A DNA stretch of 64,000 nucleotides from JAHECQ01 sp047638695 (GTDB lineage Bacteria > Actinomycetota > Acidimicrobiia > Acidimicrobiales > SZUA-35). The notes under the pieces were generated by a model, which did not search any database, was not told the DNA's origin, and worked only from the letters and a program-made list of their open reading frames with translations. The stretch is taken from contig JBLINY010000011.1 in the NCBI GenBank assembly GCA_047638695.1, positions 1-64,000 of the forward strand, in the 5' to 3' direction. Position numbers and translations under genes: made by a program. Below are positions 57,631-64,000 of the stretch, in pieces (within the stretch, counting starts at the first letter, position 1; each line of letters opens with the position of its first letter).

Positions 57631-58833
57631 GTGACCAAAACTGAACCGCAGACCATTCAGCGAGTGCTGGTGCCGATCGTCGATGCCACCGATGAGCGAG
57701 CCCTTGTATCTACCGCGTCAGTCTTGGCCGACTGGTTTGGAGCCTCACTGCAGATCATCATCAACGACCACGGAGTGGTCGATCGCTGGGAGACGATTTC
57801 GTTGGGTACCGGGGTGATGACCGAGCCTGTTGTGGCCGTCGATCACGAAACGTTTCTCGTGGGCGCTGCTGCCCACGCCCATGCGGTTGCGCCCTCGCTG
57901 TGCGTCATCGACTCGGCCGAGCGAGGATTGGAGTTGTCCAAACTCAGCGACCAAGCGGTGTTTGTCCCTAACAAGACTCGACGGTCTCACCGGATCGCCA
58001 CCGGACCGCTGGTCGTCCCGGTTTCAGGCCACAAATCAGAAATGGACGCGCTGGCTGTTGCCGCCATTTGGGCTCTCGCTCTCGAGATCGGTGTTCGGCT
58101 GGTGGCGAGTTCCGACCTGACTTCAGATGATGAAGTCGAAGAGCACCAGCAACGCTTGCGCCAGATGGGCGTGAACGTGGGAGTCGATCGTGCCGCCGGC
58201 GAGCTGACCGATGCTGCTCTAAGCGTTGCTCAGAGCAGGAAGGCTCTGGCCGTTGTTGTTTCGTCCGAGTGGCCCGAGGTCGTCGAGTTCGTGCCCCGAG
58301 CCCGATGGTTTGGCCAATCGACGGTGTTGGCACCCTCTTTCGATGATGCCACGCTCGCCGCCCACCTCGCTATTGAGCTGTCTGACAGCGGTCCGGTTCA
58401 CCGCAGCACACCGCCCCAGGGGCTGGTTTCGATGGTCAGGGCGGACTGCCTTGCTCGTATAGAAGACCAAAACGTTGGCCGTGTTGCCTACGTTGAGGAC
58501 GGTTGGCCGGTCATCGTGCCGGTCAACTACACCGCTCACGAGGGTGCGATCATGATTCGCAGCTTGCCCGGTGGGAAGGTCGAGGCGGCCCACCGTCGAG
58601 AGATTGTCTGTCTCGAGATCGACGGGTTCGATGAGCAGAATCGGCATGGCTGGAGTGTGCTGGCTCACGGTCACCTCGAGGTCATTGCCGATCAGGCGGC
58701 CCTTCGAATTGCCTGGGAGCACGATCCCGACCCGTGGGTCGATGGCGGTGACTGGTTTTGGCTGCGAATTGTGCCGCTGTCCGTGACTGGCCGCACTATC
58801 AGGCCGGCCACAGGTTTGCCGGAAACTCAGTAG
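57631..58833 (+). CDS. USP-like domains fused to PNPOx-like flavin domain (400 aa)
   Basis: Residues 8-250 contain two USP-like halves (QRVLVPIVDATDERALVSTA, then TGPLVVPVSGHKSEMDALAV) without the glycine loop. Residues 265-395 are a PNPOx-like split barrel: LARIEDQNVGRVAYVEDGWP, VIVPVNYTAHEGAIMIRSLP, HGWSVLAHGHLEVIADQAAL and WFWLRIVPLSVTGRTIRPAT. The last part resembles the stand-alone flavoprotein at 17395. GTG 57631 follows AAGGAGCATC. Such a fusion joins the two protein types that are separate DosR-regulon members in mycobacteria. Confidence 0.83.
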   Translation: MTKTEPQTIQRVLVPIVDATDERALVSTASVLADWFGASLQIIINDHGVVDRWETISLGTGVMTEPVVAVDHETFLVGAAAHAHAVAPSLCVIDSAERGLELSKLSDQAVFVPNKTRRSHRIATGPLVVPVSGHKSEMDALAVAAIWALALEIGVRLVASSDLTSDDEVEEHQQRLRQMGVNVGVDRAAGELTDAALSVAQSRKALAVVVSSEWPEVVEFVPRARWFGQSTVLAPSFDDATLAAHLAIELSDSGPVHRSTPPQGLVSMVRADCLARIEDQNVGRVAYVEDGWPVIVPVNYTAHEGAIMIRSLPGGKVEAAHRREIVCLEIDGFDEQNRHGWSVLAHGHLEVIADQAALRIAWEHDPDPWVDGGDWFWLRIVPLSVTGRTIRPATGLPETQ

Positions 58834-58845
58834 AGGGCGAGAGTC

Positions 58846-59769
58846 GTGCGTCGATTCACCAACATCTTGTTCAGCCCGCTCGGCGATCGAAACAACGTAG
58901 CGGCAGCACGACGGGTCGCCGGCCTCGCCAGCCGCAACAAGGCGACGTTGTGCCTGTTCGGCGTGAGTCCTGAACCATCGCGACTTCAACGGGCCCTGCA
59001 TGGCGACAAGCACATCGATGCCATCAGAGAAGCTGAAGATCGGGCGTTGGCCAAGAAGCTTACCCGCTGGGCCCCAACAGAGGCGGGTCTGGACATCGAG
59101 ACCAGAATGGCCTCCGGCGACCCTGCGCTGAGCATCATCGAACAAGTCCTTCTTCACGGTCACGACCTGGTGGTCGTCACCACCGACGAGGACTCCGAAG
59201 ACGGCGCCACAATCAAACGGTTGCTACGTAAATGTCCGTGCCCAGTGTGGGTAATCCGCAACACTCGAGCGAAAACCCAGCGAGTTCTGGCCGCCATCAA
59301 CCCGGTCCCGGAGGAAGCTGCGCTGAATCAGACCATCCTCGAGCTAGCTGTCTCATTGACACACCTCTACGGCGGCGAACTTCACGTGGTGCATGCATGG
59401 GAGCTGTACGGCGAGGCCACGCTGCAATCGTCTGCGTTTATCCGCACAACGGTTTCTGAGATCGAAGCACTCCGCGATAGCGAGAGAGCGACGCACGCAG
59501 AGGCTCTCGCCAAGGTCTTAACCGACTCAGGTTTCAAAGACGAGCCCTGGCAGATCCACCTCAGCAAAGGCCCAGCAGCGAAGATCATCAGGGAGGTCGT
59601 GACGAGCCGCAAGATCAATCTTCTTGTGATGGGCACCGTCGCTCGTACCGGGGTCGCCGGACTGATCGTGGGCAACACCGCTGAAGCAGTTCTCGACGAT
59701 GTTCGCTGTTCTGTCGTTGCCGTGAAGCCACCCGGGTTCGTCTCGCCTGTCGAACTGGTCGTCAGGTGA
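58846..59769 (+). CDS. UspE-like tandem universal stress protein (307 aa)
   Basis: Two USP domains: RRFTNILFSPLGDRNNVAAA to CPVWVIRN, and RVLAAINPVPEEAALNQTIL to the C-terminus. The end, GLIVGNTAEAVLDDVRCSVV then AVKPPGFVSPVEL, is the UspE signature. The first domain lacks the glycine loop. GTG 58846 lies 12 bases after the previous stop, so it is the second gene of a USP operon. Its end overlaps the convergent USP gene by eight bases. Confidence 0.88.
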   Translation: MRRFTNILFSPLGDRNNVAAARRVAGLASRNKATLCLFGVSPEPSRLQRALHGDKHIDAIREAEDRALAKKLTRWAPTEAGLDIETRMASGDPALSIIEQVLLHGHDLVVVTTDEDSEDGATIKRLLRKCPCPVWVIRNTRAKTQRVLAAINPVPEEAALNQTILELAVSLTHLYGGELHVVHAWELYGEATLQSSAFIRTTVSEIEALRDSERATHAEALAKVLTDSGFKDEPWQIHLSKGPAAKIIREVVTSRKINLLVMGTVARTGVAGLIVGNTAEAVLDDVRCSVVAVKPPGFVSPVELVVR

Positions 59770-60190
59770 CGGTCGCGTGGCCCGACGGTACGATGACGAC
59801 CGGAACCTTCGAGTGTTGAGCGACCTGAGTGCTAGTACTGCCGAGCAAAAGGTCAGCGAAGCCACCGGCACCGCGGCTACCCATCACAATCACGTCCCCT
59901 GGCTTGTCAGCGAACCGTAGAAGGGCCTGCACCGGCGAGCCATCAACGAGCTGAAAGTCGATGTTGCTTGCCGTGAGTGGTTCACACCATGTCGAGCGGA
60001 ACTCCGCCGCAATCTCCTCCCGGTGGGTCTGAGTCACGACGGGATCGGATTCGGCTCGCAGACGATCGAGTAACCCCATGACGTGGACCGCCACGATCGG
60101 CGTGCCGGTCGCTTTGCCGAGCTCAGCGGCAAAAACAGCGGCCGCTGTGCTGTTCGGTGAACTATCTATGGCTACGACTATTCGTTGCAT
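59762..60190 (-). CDS. universal stress protein (142 aa)
   Basis: Single canonical USP: QRIVVAIDSSPNSTAAAVFA, IVAVHVMGLLDRL, and the full nucleotide loop GSRGAGGFADLLLGSTSTQV before VPVVIVPSG. ATG 60190 is used. It lies 34 bases downstream of the devS stop on the same strand, so usp-devR-devS-usp could be one transcript. Confidence 0.92.
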   Translation of the reverse strand: MQRIVVAIDSSPNSTAAAVFAAELGKATGTPIVAVHVMGLLDRLRAESDPVVTQTHREEIAAEFRSTWCEPLTASNIDFQLVDGSPVQALLRFADKPGDVIVMGSRGAGGFADLLLGSTSTQVAQHSKVPVVIVPSGHATVT

Positions 60191-60223
60191 CAGGTGATAA
60201 TCATGCCCTGGATTCGGCGCGGG

Positions 60224-62488
60224 TCAGCCGTTTGGAAGCGACCACCGAACGCGAGTTCCAATGCCGTTGGGGCCCGACTCGAACTGCACCGAACCCCCGA
60301 CTCCTTCCGCTCGCTTGATCAGATTGCTAATACCAAAGCCGCTGCCATCGCCCGAAGCCATCGCCATGCCGACGCCGTCGTCGGTGACGATAACCGTGAG
60401 CTCTTGTTCGTCCCAGCCGATAAAGACCGTTGCGGTTTCGGCGTCGGCGTGACGCTGGACATTCGTCAGTAACTCGTTCAGGGTTGGGATGAGTTGTTCT
60501 CGAAGCTCATTGGGGAGTGTTTCCAGTTCGCCGTCGGTCTCGATGGCTACCTTGTTCCTCCCCACTGATCGATGACGATCGATCAATCGCTCGATCTCGC
60601 CAGCAACGCTGGCATCGGTCTGCGTGAGATGAAAAATTGTCTGGCGGATAACCGTGATGGTTTCGTCGAGGTCGGTGACTGCATCGCTCGCCCGTTCCCG
60701 CAGGCGTTCCGGTGAGTCAAGGCTTGCTTGCAAAAGCATCCCGGAGGCAAACAGCCGTTGAATGACCAGGTCGTGAAGATCGCGGGCGATTCGCTCTCGG
60801 TCCTCGACGATGAGCATCCTCCTCCGATCACGTCGACCCCGGTCAAGGACGAGCGTGACGGCCGCTTCGTTGGCTAACGCCACGGCGGTCGCCACATCAC
60901 GGTCACTGAAGGGCTCAGCGTTCGCTGAGCGGGCGACCACCAACACGCCCTCGACCGAGTTCGATGCCAGCAGCGGCTGGAAGATCGCAGGCCCTAACAG
61001 CGCAACGTGCTCGCTCGGCTCGGTGCGGATCCGCTCAGAGGCGCTGAGATTCTCGACGATGAGCTGCTCTCCACTGTTCACGACCTGCTCGGCGATCGAG
61101 CCCGTCGGGAGGGCAAGCCCTTTGCGGTTTGGCACGATGTCAGAATCCATGGACCGACAAGTCAGCCCTTCCTCGACCGGCGTTGCCAGAAGGCAGTGAG
61201 AAGCCGCCAACGCCTCCTTTGTCGCTTCGGTGATGGAAGCCAGTACCTGATCGAGCGGCACCTCCTGAAGCACGTCCTTGCGGATCGAGGACAGAATGGT
61301 CAGCAGGTTCTCTCGACCATCTCGTTCGATCTCGGCCTCGACCCTTCGTGAAATGTCGACGATGTGGGCGAGCGACGTTGGGCGTCCGTCGGTACCACGG
61401 ACTCTTGCTGCGTGGAGCTCACCCCAGACATAGCTGCCATCGGCGCGCCGATACCGTTTCTCGGTCGTGTAGTTCCGGCCCTCGGCCGCCAGTGTTGATG
61501 CGCCAGAAATGTCTGTTGCCAGGTCGTCGGGGTGGGTCAGATCTCCGACGGGTATGCCTGCGATCGTCGACGGGTCGACTCCTAGGAGGTCGCCGAACGC
61601 GCGGTTGGCCCGCACCAGCGGCCGATGCGTCGGGTCGCTTAGATCAGCCATAGCCATCGGTACCGGTGCGTCTTCAAAGGCTGACCGAAACGCTTCCTCG
61701 CTATCGCGCAGTTGGTGTTCCGCTGCCTTTCTGTTGGTTATGTCTCGAACGATGGCGACCACGGGCCGGTTCGAGGAATCGACCGCCTCCGGATAGCTGA
61801 GGCTGATCTCGACCGGAATGTCTGTTCCATCCTTCCGCCGGTGGATTGTTTCGAGTGTTATCGCCGACAATGTGCCGTCGATCAGGTCGGCAAGCCTGGC
61901 TCTGAATGAGGCGGTGGTGAATTCAGGTTTGAGATGGATTGGGGTCATGCCACTGATCAGCTCAAGGTGGCTGTAACCGGTGTGGGTCGACGCTGCGATA
62001 TTGACGTAGGAAAACTCGAGCGTGTCGGCCTCGAACATGAACACTGCGTCGTTGACCGCATCCATTGCCCGTCGGACGACGTCTCGTTCATTCTCGATCG
62101 TTAAGCGGTCAACGACATCTCGAACCACGGCAATGACATGTGGCTCGGCATCGAGGTCGACAGGACTGAGCGAGATCTCCACCGGAATCATGGCACCGCT
62201 CGCATGCCTTGCCATGAGCCTTGAACCAGGATCGCCCATAGCACGGCGCGTTGGCTCAGCCTTGAATCGAGTGTGGTGGGCTCGATGGATCGACCGAAAC
62301 TCCTCCGGCACAAGATCCTCAATGTGCATGTCAGCGAGCGCAGTAACTGAGTGGCCAAATAGGCGTTCGGCCTGGCGGTTGGCCATCACGATTCGCCCCG
62401 AGGAATTCACGGTGAGGATGGCGTCCGGAGCGGCATCCAACAGCAGCGACGCATGTTCATGGCGGTGCGCTGATTGGTCGCTCAACAA
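60224..62488 (-). CDS. devS: DevS-like oxygen/redox sensor histidine kinase with three PAS domains and GAF (754 aa)
   Basis: Order: PAS (13-135, DAAPDAILTVNSSGRIVMAN), PAS (140-250, AVFMFEADTLEFSYVNIAAS), PAS with PAC (262-385), GAF (395-555), HisKA_3 (about 565-630) with EDRERIARDLHDLVIQRLFA, and HATPase with LNELLTNVQRHADA, VTDDGVGMAMASGDGSGFGI. The dimerisation helix is nearly that of mycobacterial DosS, and the gene follows devR as in that operon. The two-GAF heme-sensing module of DosS is replaced by PAS domains plus one GAF. TTG at 62488 or 62485 follows GGAGG. Confidence 0.92.
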   Translation of the reverse strand: MLSDQSAHRHEHASLLLDAAPDAILTVNSSGRIVMANRQAERLFGHSVTALADMHIEDLVPEEFRSIHRAHHTRFKAEPTRRAMGDPGSRLMARHASGAMIPVEISLSPVDLDAEPHVIAVVRDVVDRLTIENERDVVRRAMDAVNDAVFMFEADTLEFSYVNIAASTHTGYSHLELISGMTPIHLKPEFTTASFRARLADLIDGTLSAITLETIHRRKDGTDIPVEISLSYPEAVDSSNRPVVAIVRDITNRKAAEHQLRDSEEAFRSAFEDAPVPMAMADLSDPTHRPLVRANRAFGDLLGVDPSTIAGIPVGDLTHPDDLATDISGASTLAAEGRNYTTEKRYRRADGSYVWGELHAARVRGTDGRPTSLAHIVDISRRVEAEIERDGRENLLTILSSIRKDVLQEVPLDQVLASITEATKEALAASHCLLATPVEEGLTCRSMDSDIVPNRKGLALPTGSIAEQVVNSGEQLIVENLSASERIRTEPSEHVALLGPAIFQPLLASNSVEGVLVVARSANAEPFSDRDVATAVALANEAAVTLVLDRGRRDRRRMLIVEDRERIARDLHDLVIQRLFASGMLLQASLDSPERLRERASDAVTDLDETITVIRQTIFHLTQTDASVAGEIERLIDRHRSVGRNKVAIETDGELETLPNELREQLIPTLNELLTNVQRHADAETATVFIGWDEQELTVIVTDDGVGMAMASGDGSGFGISNLIKRAEGVGGSVQFESGPNGIGTRVRWSLPNG

Positions 62489-62529
62489 GTCCTCCGATGG
62501 TGGCTGGTCTCAGCCTAGGGCTCCCCGGA

Positions 62530-63177
62530 TCAGTCGTACTTGCGTCGTTGGCGCTCCTCGAGGCGTGCGGCGAAAGCGGCAGCTTCTGTTCGTCGGCTCA
62601 TTCCCAATTTGGCCAGCATGTTCGACACATAGTTCTTTACGGTCTTCTCGGCGAGGAAGAGCTCGTCGGCAATCTGGCGGTTGGAGTAGCCCTCGCCGAT
62701 GAGGTCGAAGATCTTGTGTTCCTGCGGGGTTAGAGAATCCACCAATCCGACATCGCTGTTCTTCACTCGCTGCAAGGCATGGCGCACGGTTGCCGAATCG
62801 AGGAGCTGAGCGCCCGTCGCTGCCTTTCGGATTGATTCGACCAGGTCGTTGCTCCGGATCTGCTTGAGGACGTAGCCAGCGGCGCCTGCCATCGAGGCAT
62901 CGACAAGTGCTTGGTCGTCAGCGAACGAGGTAAGGATCAGGCAGGCGACGTCGGGGAACTGAGATCGGATTTCCCGACAAACCTCGATGCCGTTTCCGTC
63001 TTCTAACCGCACATCGAGAACGGCGACGTCGGGCTTTGCACGCGCGACAGCGGCGAGGGTTTCGGCAGCCGAACCGGCTTCTCCGACGACCTCGAGATCT
63101 GCCTCAGCATTGACCAGATCCGCCACCCCCCTGCGCACAATCTCGTGGTCATCCAGAAGAAAGACTCTTGTCGTCAC
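62530..63177 (-). CDS. devR: DevR/DosR-type response regulator (215 aa)
   Basis: Receiver domain with phospho-Asp D55 in PDVAVLDVRLEDGNGIEV and the switch Lys K105; LuxR/NarL-type HTH with LTPQEHKIFDLIGEGYSNRQ and LAEKTVKNYVSNMLAKLGM. K178, K181 and N182 correspond to DosR K179, K182 and N183, which contact the box. GTG 63177 gives the family length (DosR 217 aa). ATG 63276 would add 33 low-complexity residues but lies 36 nt from a perfect box, like leaderless genes, so it cannot be excluded. Gene order with the USP and devS matches mycobacteria. Confidence 0.94.
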   Translation of the reverse strand: MTTRVFLLDDHEIVRRGVADLVNAEADLEVVGEAGSAAETLAAVARAKPDVAVLDVRLEDGNGIEVCREIRSQFPDVACLILTSFADDQALVDASMAGAAGYVLKQIRSNDLVESIRKAATGAQLLDSATVRHALQRVKNSDVGLVDSLTPQEHKIFDLIGEGYSNRQIADELFLAEKTVKNYVSNMLAKLGMSRRTEAAAFAARLEERQRRKYD

Positions 63178-63312
63178 GGCCTCGACCGTACCGACGGACC
63201 CGCTGGTATCGACGGAATCGACGGTGGCCAGCGGGTCAGTCCGCTCGCTTCCGGTGCACTCTGGCGCTTTGTCCATAGAGGGTAGAATCGTCGCTGCCAC
63301 CTTGGCCCGCCA

Positions 63313-63326
63313 GGGACCAAGGTCCC
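63313..63326. promoter_or_regulatory. perfect DosR-like palindrome GGGACCAAGGTCCC
   Basis: Perfect dyad between the USP and devR on the minus strand; suggests autoregulation of devR-devS, as known for the mycobacterial operon. Confidence 0.78.
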
Positions 63327-63375
63327 GACCCCAGCCAACGCGATACCGGCGGCGCCGAGGTCGTCATGGTCATGG

Positions 63376-64000
63376 TCAGGTGGTCTGAGTCGAAGGGATG
63401 ACGATTGTGGTCGTTTTCGGCTGATGGATGAGACCGGTGGTGATGGAGCCGAGGGCCAGATGAGCAATGCCTCGGTGTCCCTGTGCTCCAAGAACCAGCA
63501 AGTCAGCCGTTTCGGACGCCGCTCGTAGGATGTTTCGGGGATCTCCGTTTTCCAACTTCGGAACGATCTCGTGTCGTGCCTCTCCCGCTGCGACGGTCGC
63601 CCTCACGATGCTTTCGTCGAGAATGCTGGCGGCTTGGCGTTCGAAGAGGCTGGGGTCTATTGGGCCGCGTTCGGGGAGGGTGCTGAGCACAAAGTGCCAG
63701 ACGTGCATCGCTTCCAACGTCGTTTCGTCCGGCGTGTTCTTGATGGCCCAACACAGAGCGGCAATGGAGGTAGGCGATCCGTCGATACCGACAACAACCC
63801 GTCGCGGTTCATCGCTGGCCGACAGTGTTTCGGGGACAATGGCGACAGGCACAGTGGCATGTGCGGCGACGTGGCAGCTGACCGATCCGAGAAGCGTGTC
63901 TTTGGCCGGGCCTCTGCCGCGTGTTCCGACCACGATCAGTGCCGCGTCCGAACCGTTGGTGACCAATGAGGGACCAGCAGCCGCATTCACGACGACCGGC
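63376..64000 (-). CDS. tandem universal stress protein, 5' part outside the window
   Basis: The frame is open to the window edge, so the start is missing. The visible part has the end of a first USP domain with the loop VVGTRGRGPAKDTLLGSVSC and CHVAAHATVPVAIVP, and a whole second domain from RRVVVGIDGSPTSIAALCWA to LGAQGHRGIAHLALGSITTG and TTIVIPSTQ. It corresponds in position and architecture to Rv3134c, the USP that leads the devR-devS operon. Confidence 0.92.
   Translation of the reverse strand, partial: PVVVNAAAGPSLVTNGSDAALIVVGTRGRGPAKDTLLGSVSCHVAAHATVPVAIVPETLSASDEPRRVVVGIDGSPTSIAALCWAIKNTPDETTLEAMHVWHFVLSTLPERGPIDPSLFERQAASILDESIVRATVAAGEARHEIVPKLENGDPRNILRAASETADLLVLGAQGHRGIAHLALGSITTGLIHQPKTTTIVIPSTQTT

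Overview
The window is high-GC DNA (roughly 60-65% by eye), densely coding, with many 4-base ATGA/GTGA gene overlaps and frequent GTG/TTG starts. Gene families point to an actinobacterium, perhaps an uncultured member of Acidimicrobiia; this is inference from gene content, not a phylogenetic result. No rRNA, tRNA, CRISPR array, prophage or transposase was seen.

The main result is that most of the window reads as one large dormancy/hypoxia island run by a DosR (DevR)-type two-component system. At the right end, on the minus strand, lies usp - devR - devS (63376-64000, 62530-63177, 60224-62488), the same order as the Rv3134c-devR-devS operon of Mycobacterium tuberculosis. The regulator keeps the DNA-reading residues of DosR. 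Across the window 24 copies of a 14-bp palindrome (GGGNCCNARGNCCC, close to the core of the mycobacterial DosR box) sit upstream of genes, many of which have relatives in the mycobacterial DosR regulon: universal stress proteins (nine genes), pfkB, a CBS-pair protein, an Rv2004c-like kinase, an M50 protease with CBS domains, hibernation factors, a PNPOx-like flavoprotein and a P-type ATPase. Box-to-start distance falls into two classes, 32-37 nt (no Shine-Dalgarno, probably leaderless mRNA) and 57-86 nt (usually with Shine-Dalgarno).

Layout. 1-4025: end of an ABC-F ATPase, a small gene, DsbB-like and thioredoxin-like proteins, a K+ channel. 4026-13006: USP-DUF4404 gene divergent from a tightly overlapping operon acsA-E1alpha-E1beta-E2-acyl carrier protein, then two USPs and a GNAT protein. 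13101-19307: membrane protein, CaCA exchanger, NagB, flavoprotein, PAP2 enzyme, USP. 19467-25557: phospholipid synthase, GH13 glucosidase, HhH protein, membrane protein, GDPD, long hibernation factor. 25681-31038: thymidine phosphorylase, PEP synthase, PfkB, CBS protein. 31094-39909: AhpD-like protein, kinase, acyltransferase-like LbH protein, hydrolase, M50 protease, CtpE-type ATPase, short hibernation factor, lipoprotein with a frameshift. 39992-49211: RNA-processing MBL nuclease, a second large DevS-like kinase, APC permease-DUF5661 fusion, Nnr, DUF302. 49224-56601: phosphopentomutase-DeoC fusion, truncated DevS-like PAS protein, CoA-transferase, second APC permease operon with a USP. 56821-64000: LPxTG surface protein, USP-PNPOx fusion, UspE-like protein, USP, devS, devR, USP.

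As a system (inference), the island would switch the cell in low oxygen to carbon and energy scavenging: deoxynucleoside catabolism (DeoA, pentomutase-DeoC), glycan and amino-sugar use (GH13, NagB), acetyl-CoA/acetate interconversion (AcsA, oxo-acid dehydrogenase, CoA-transferase), gluconeogenic/glycolytic control (PpsA, PfkB), ribosome hibernation and NAD(P)HX repair.
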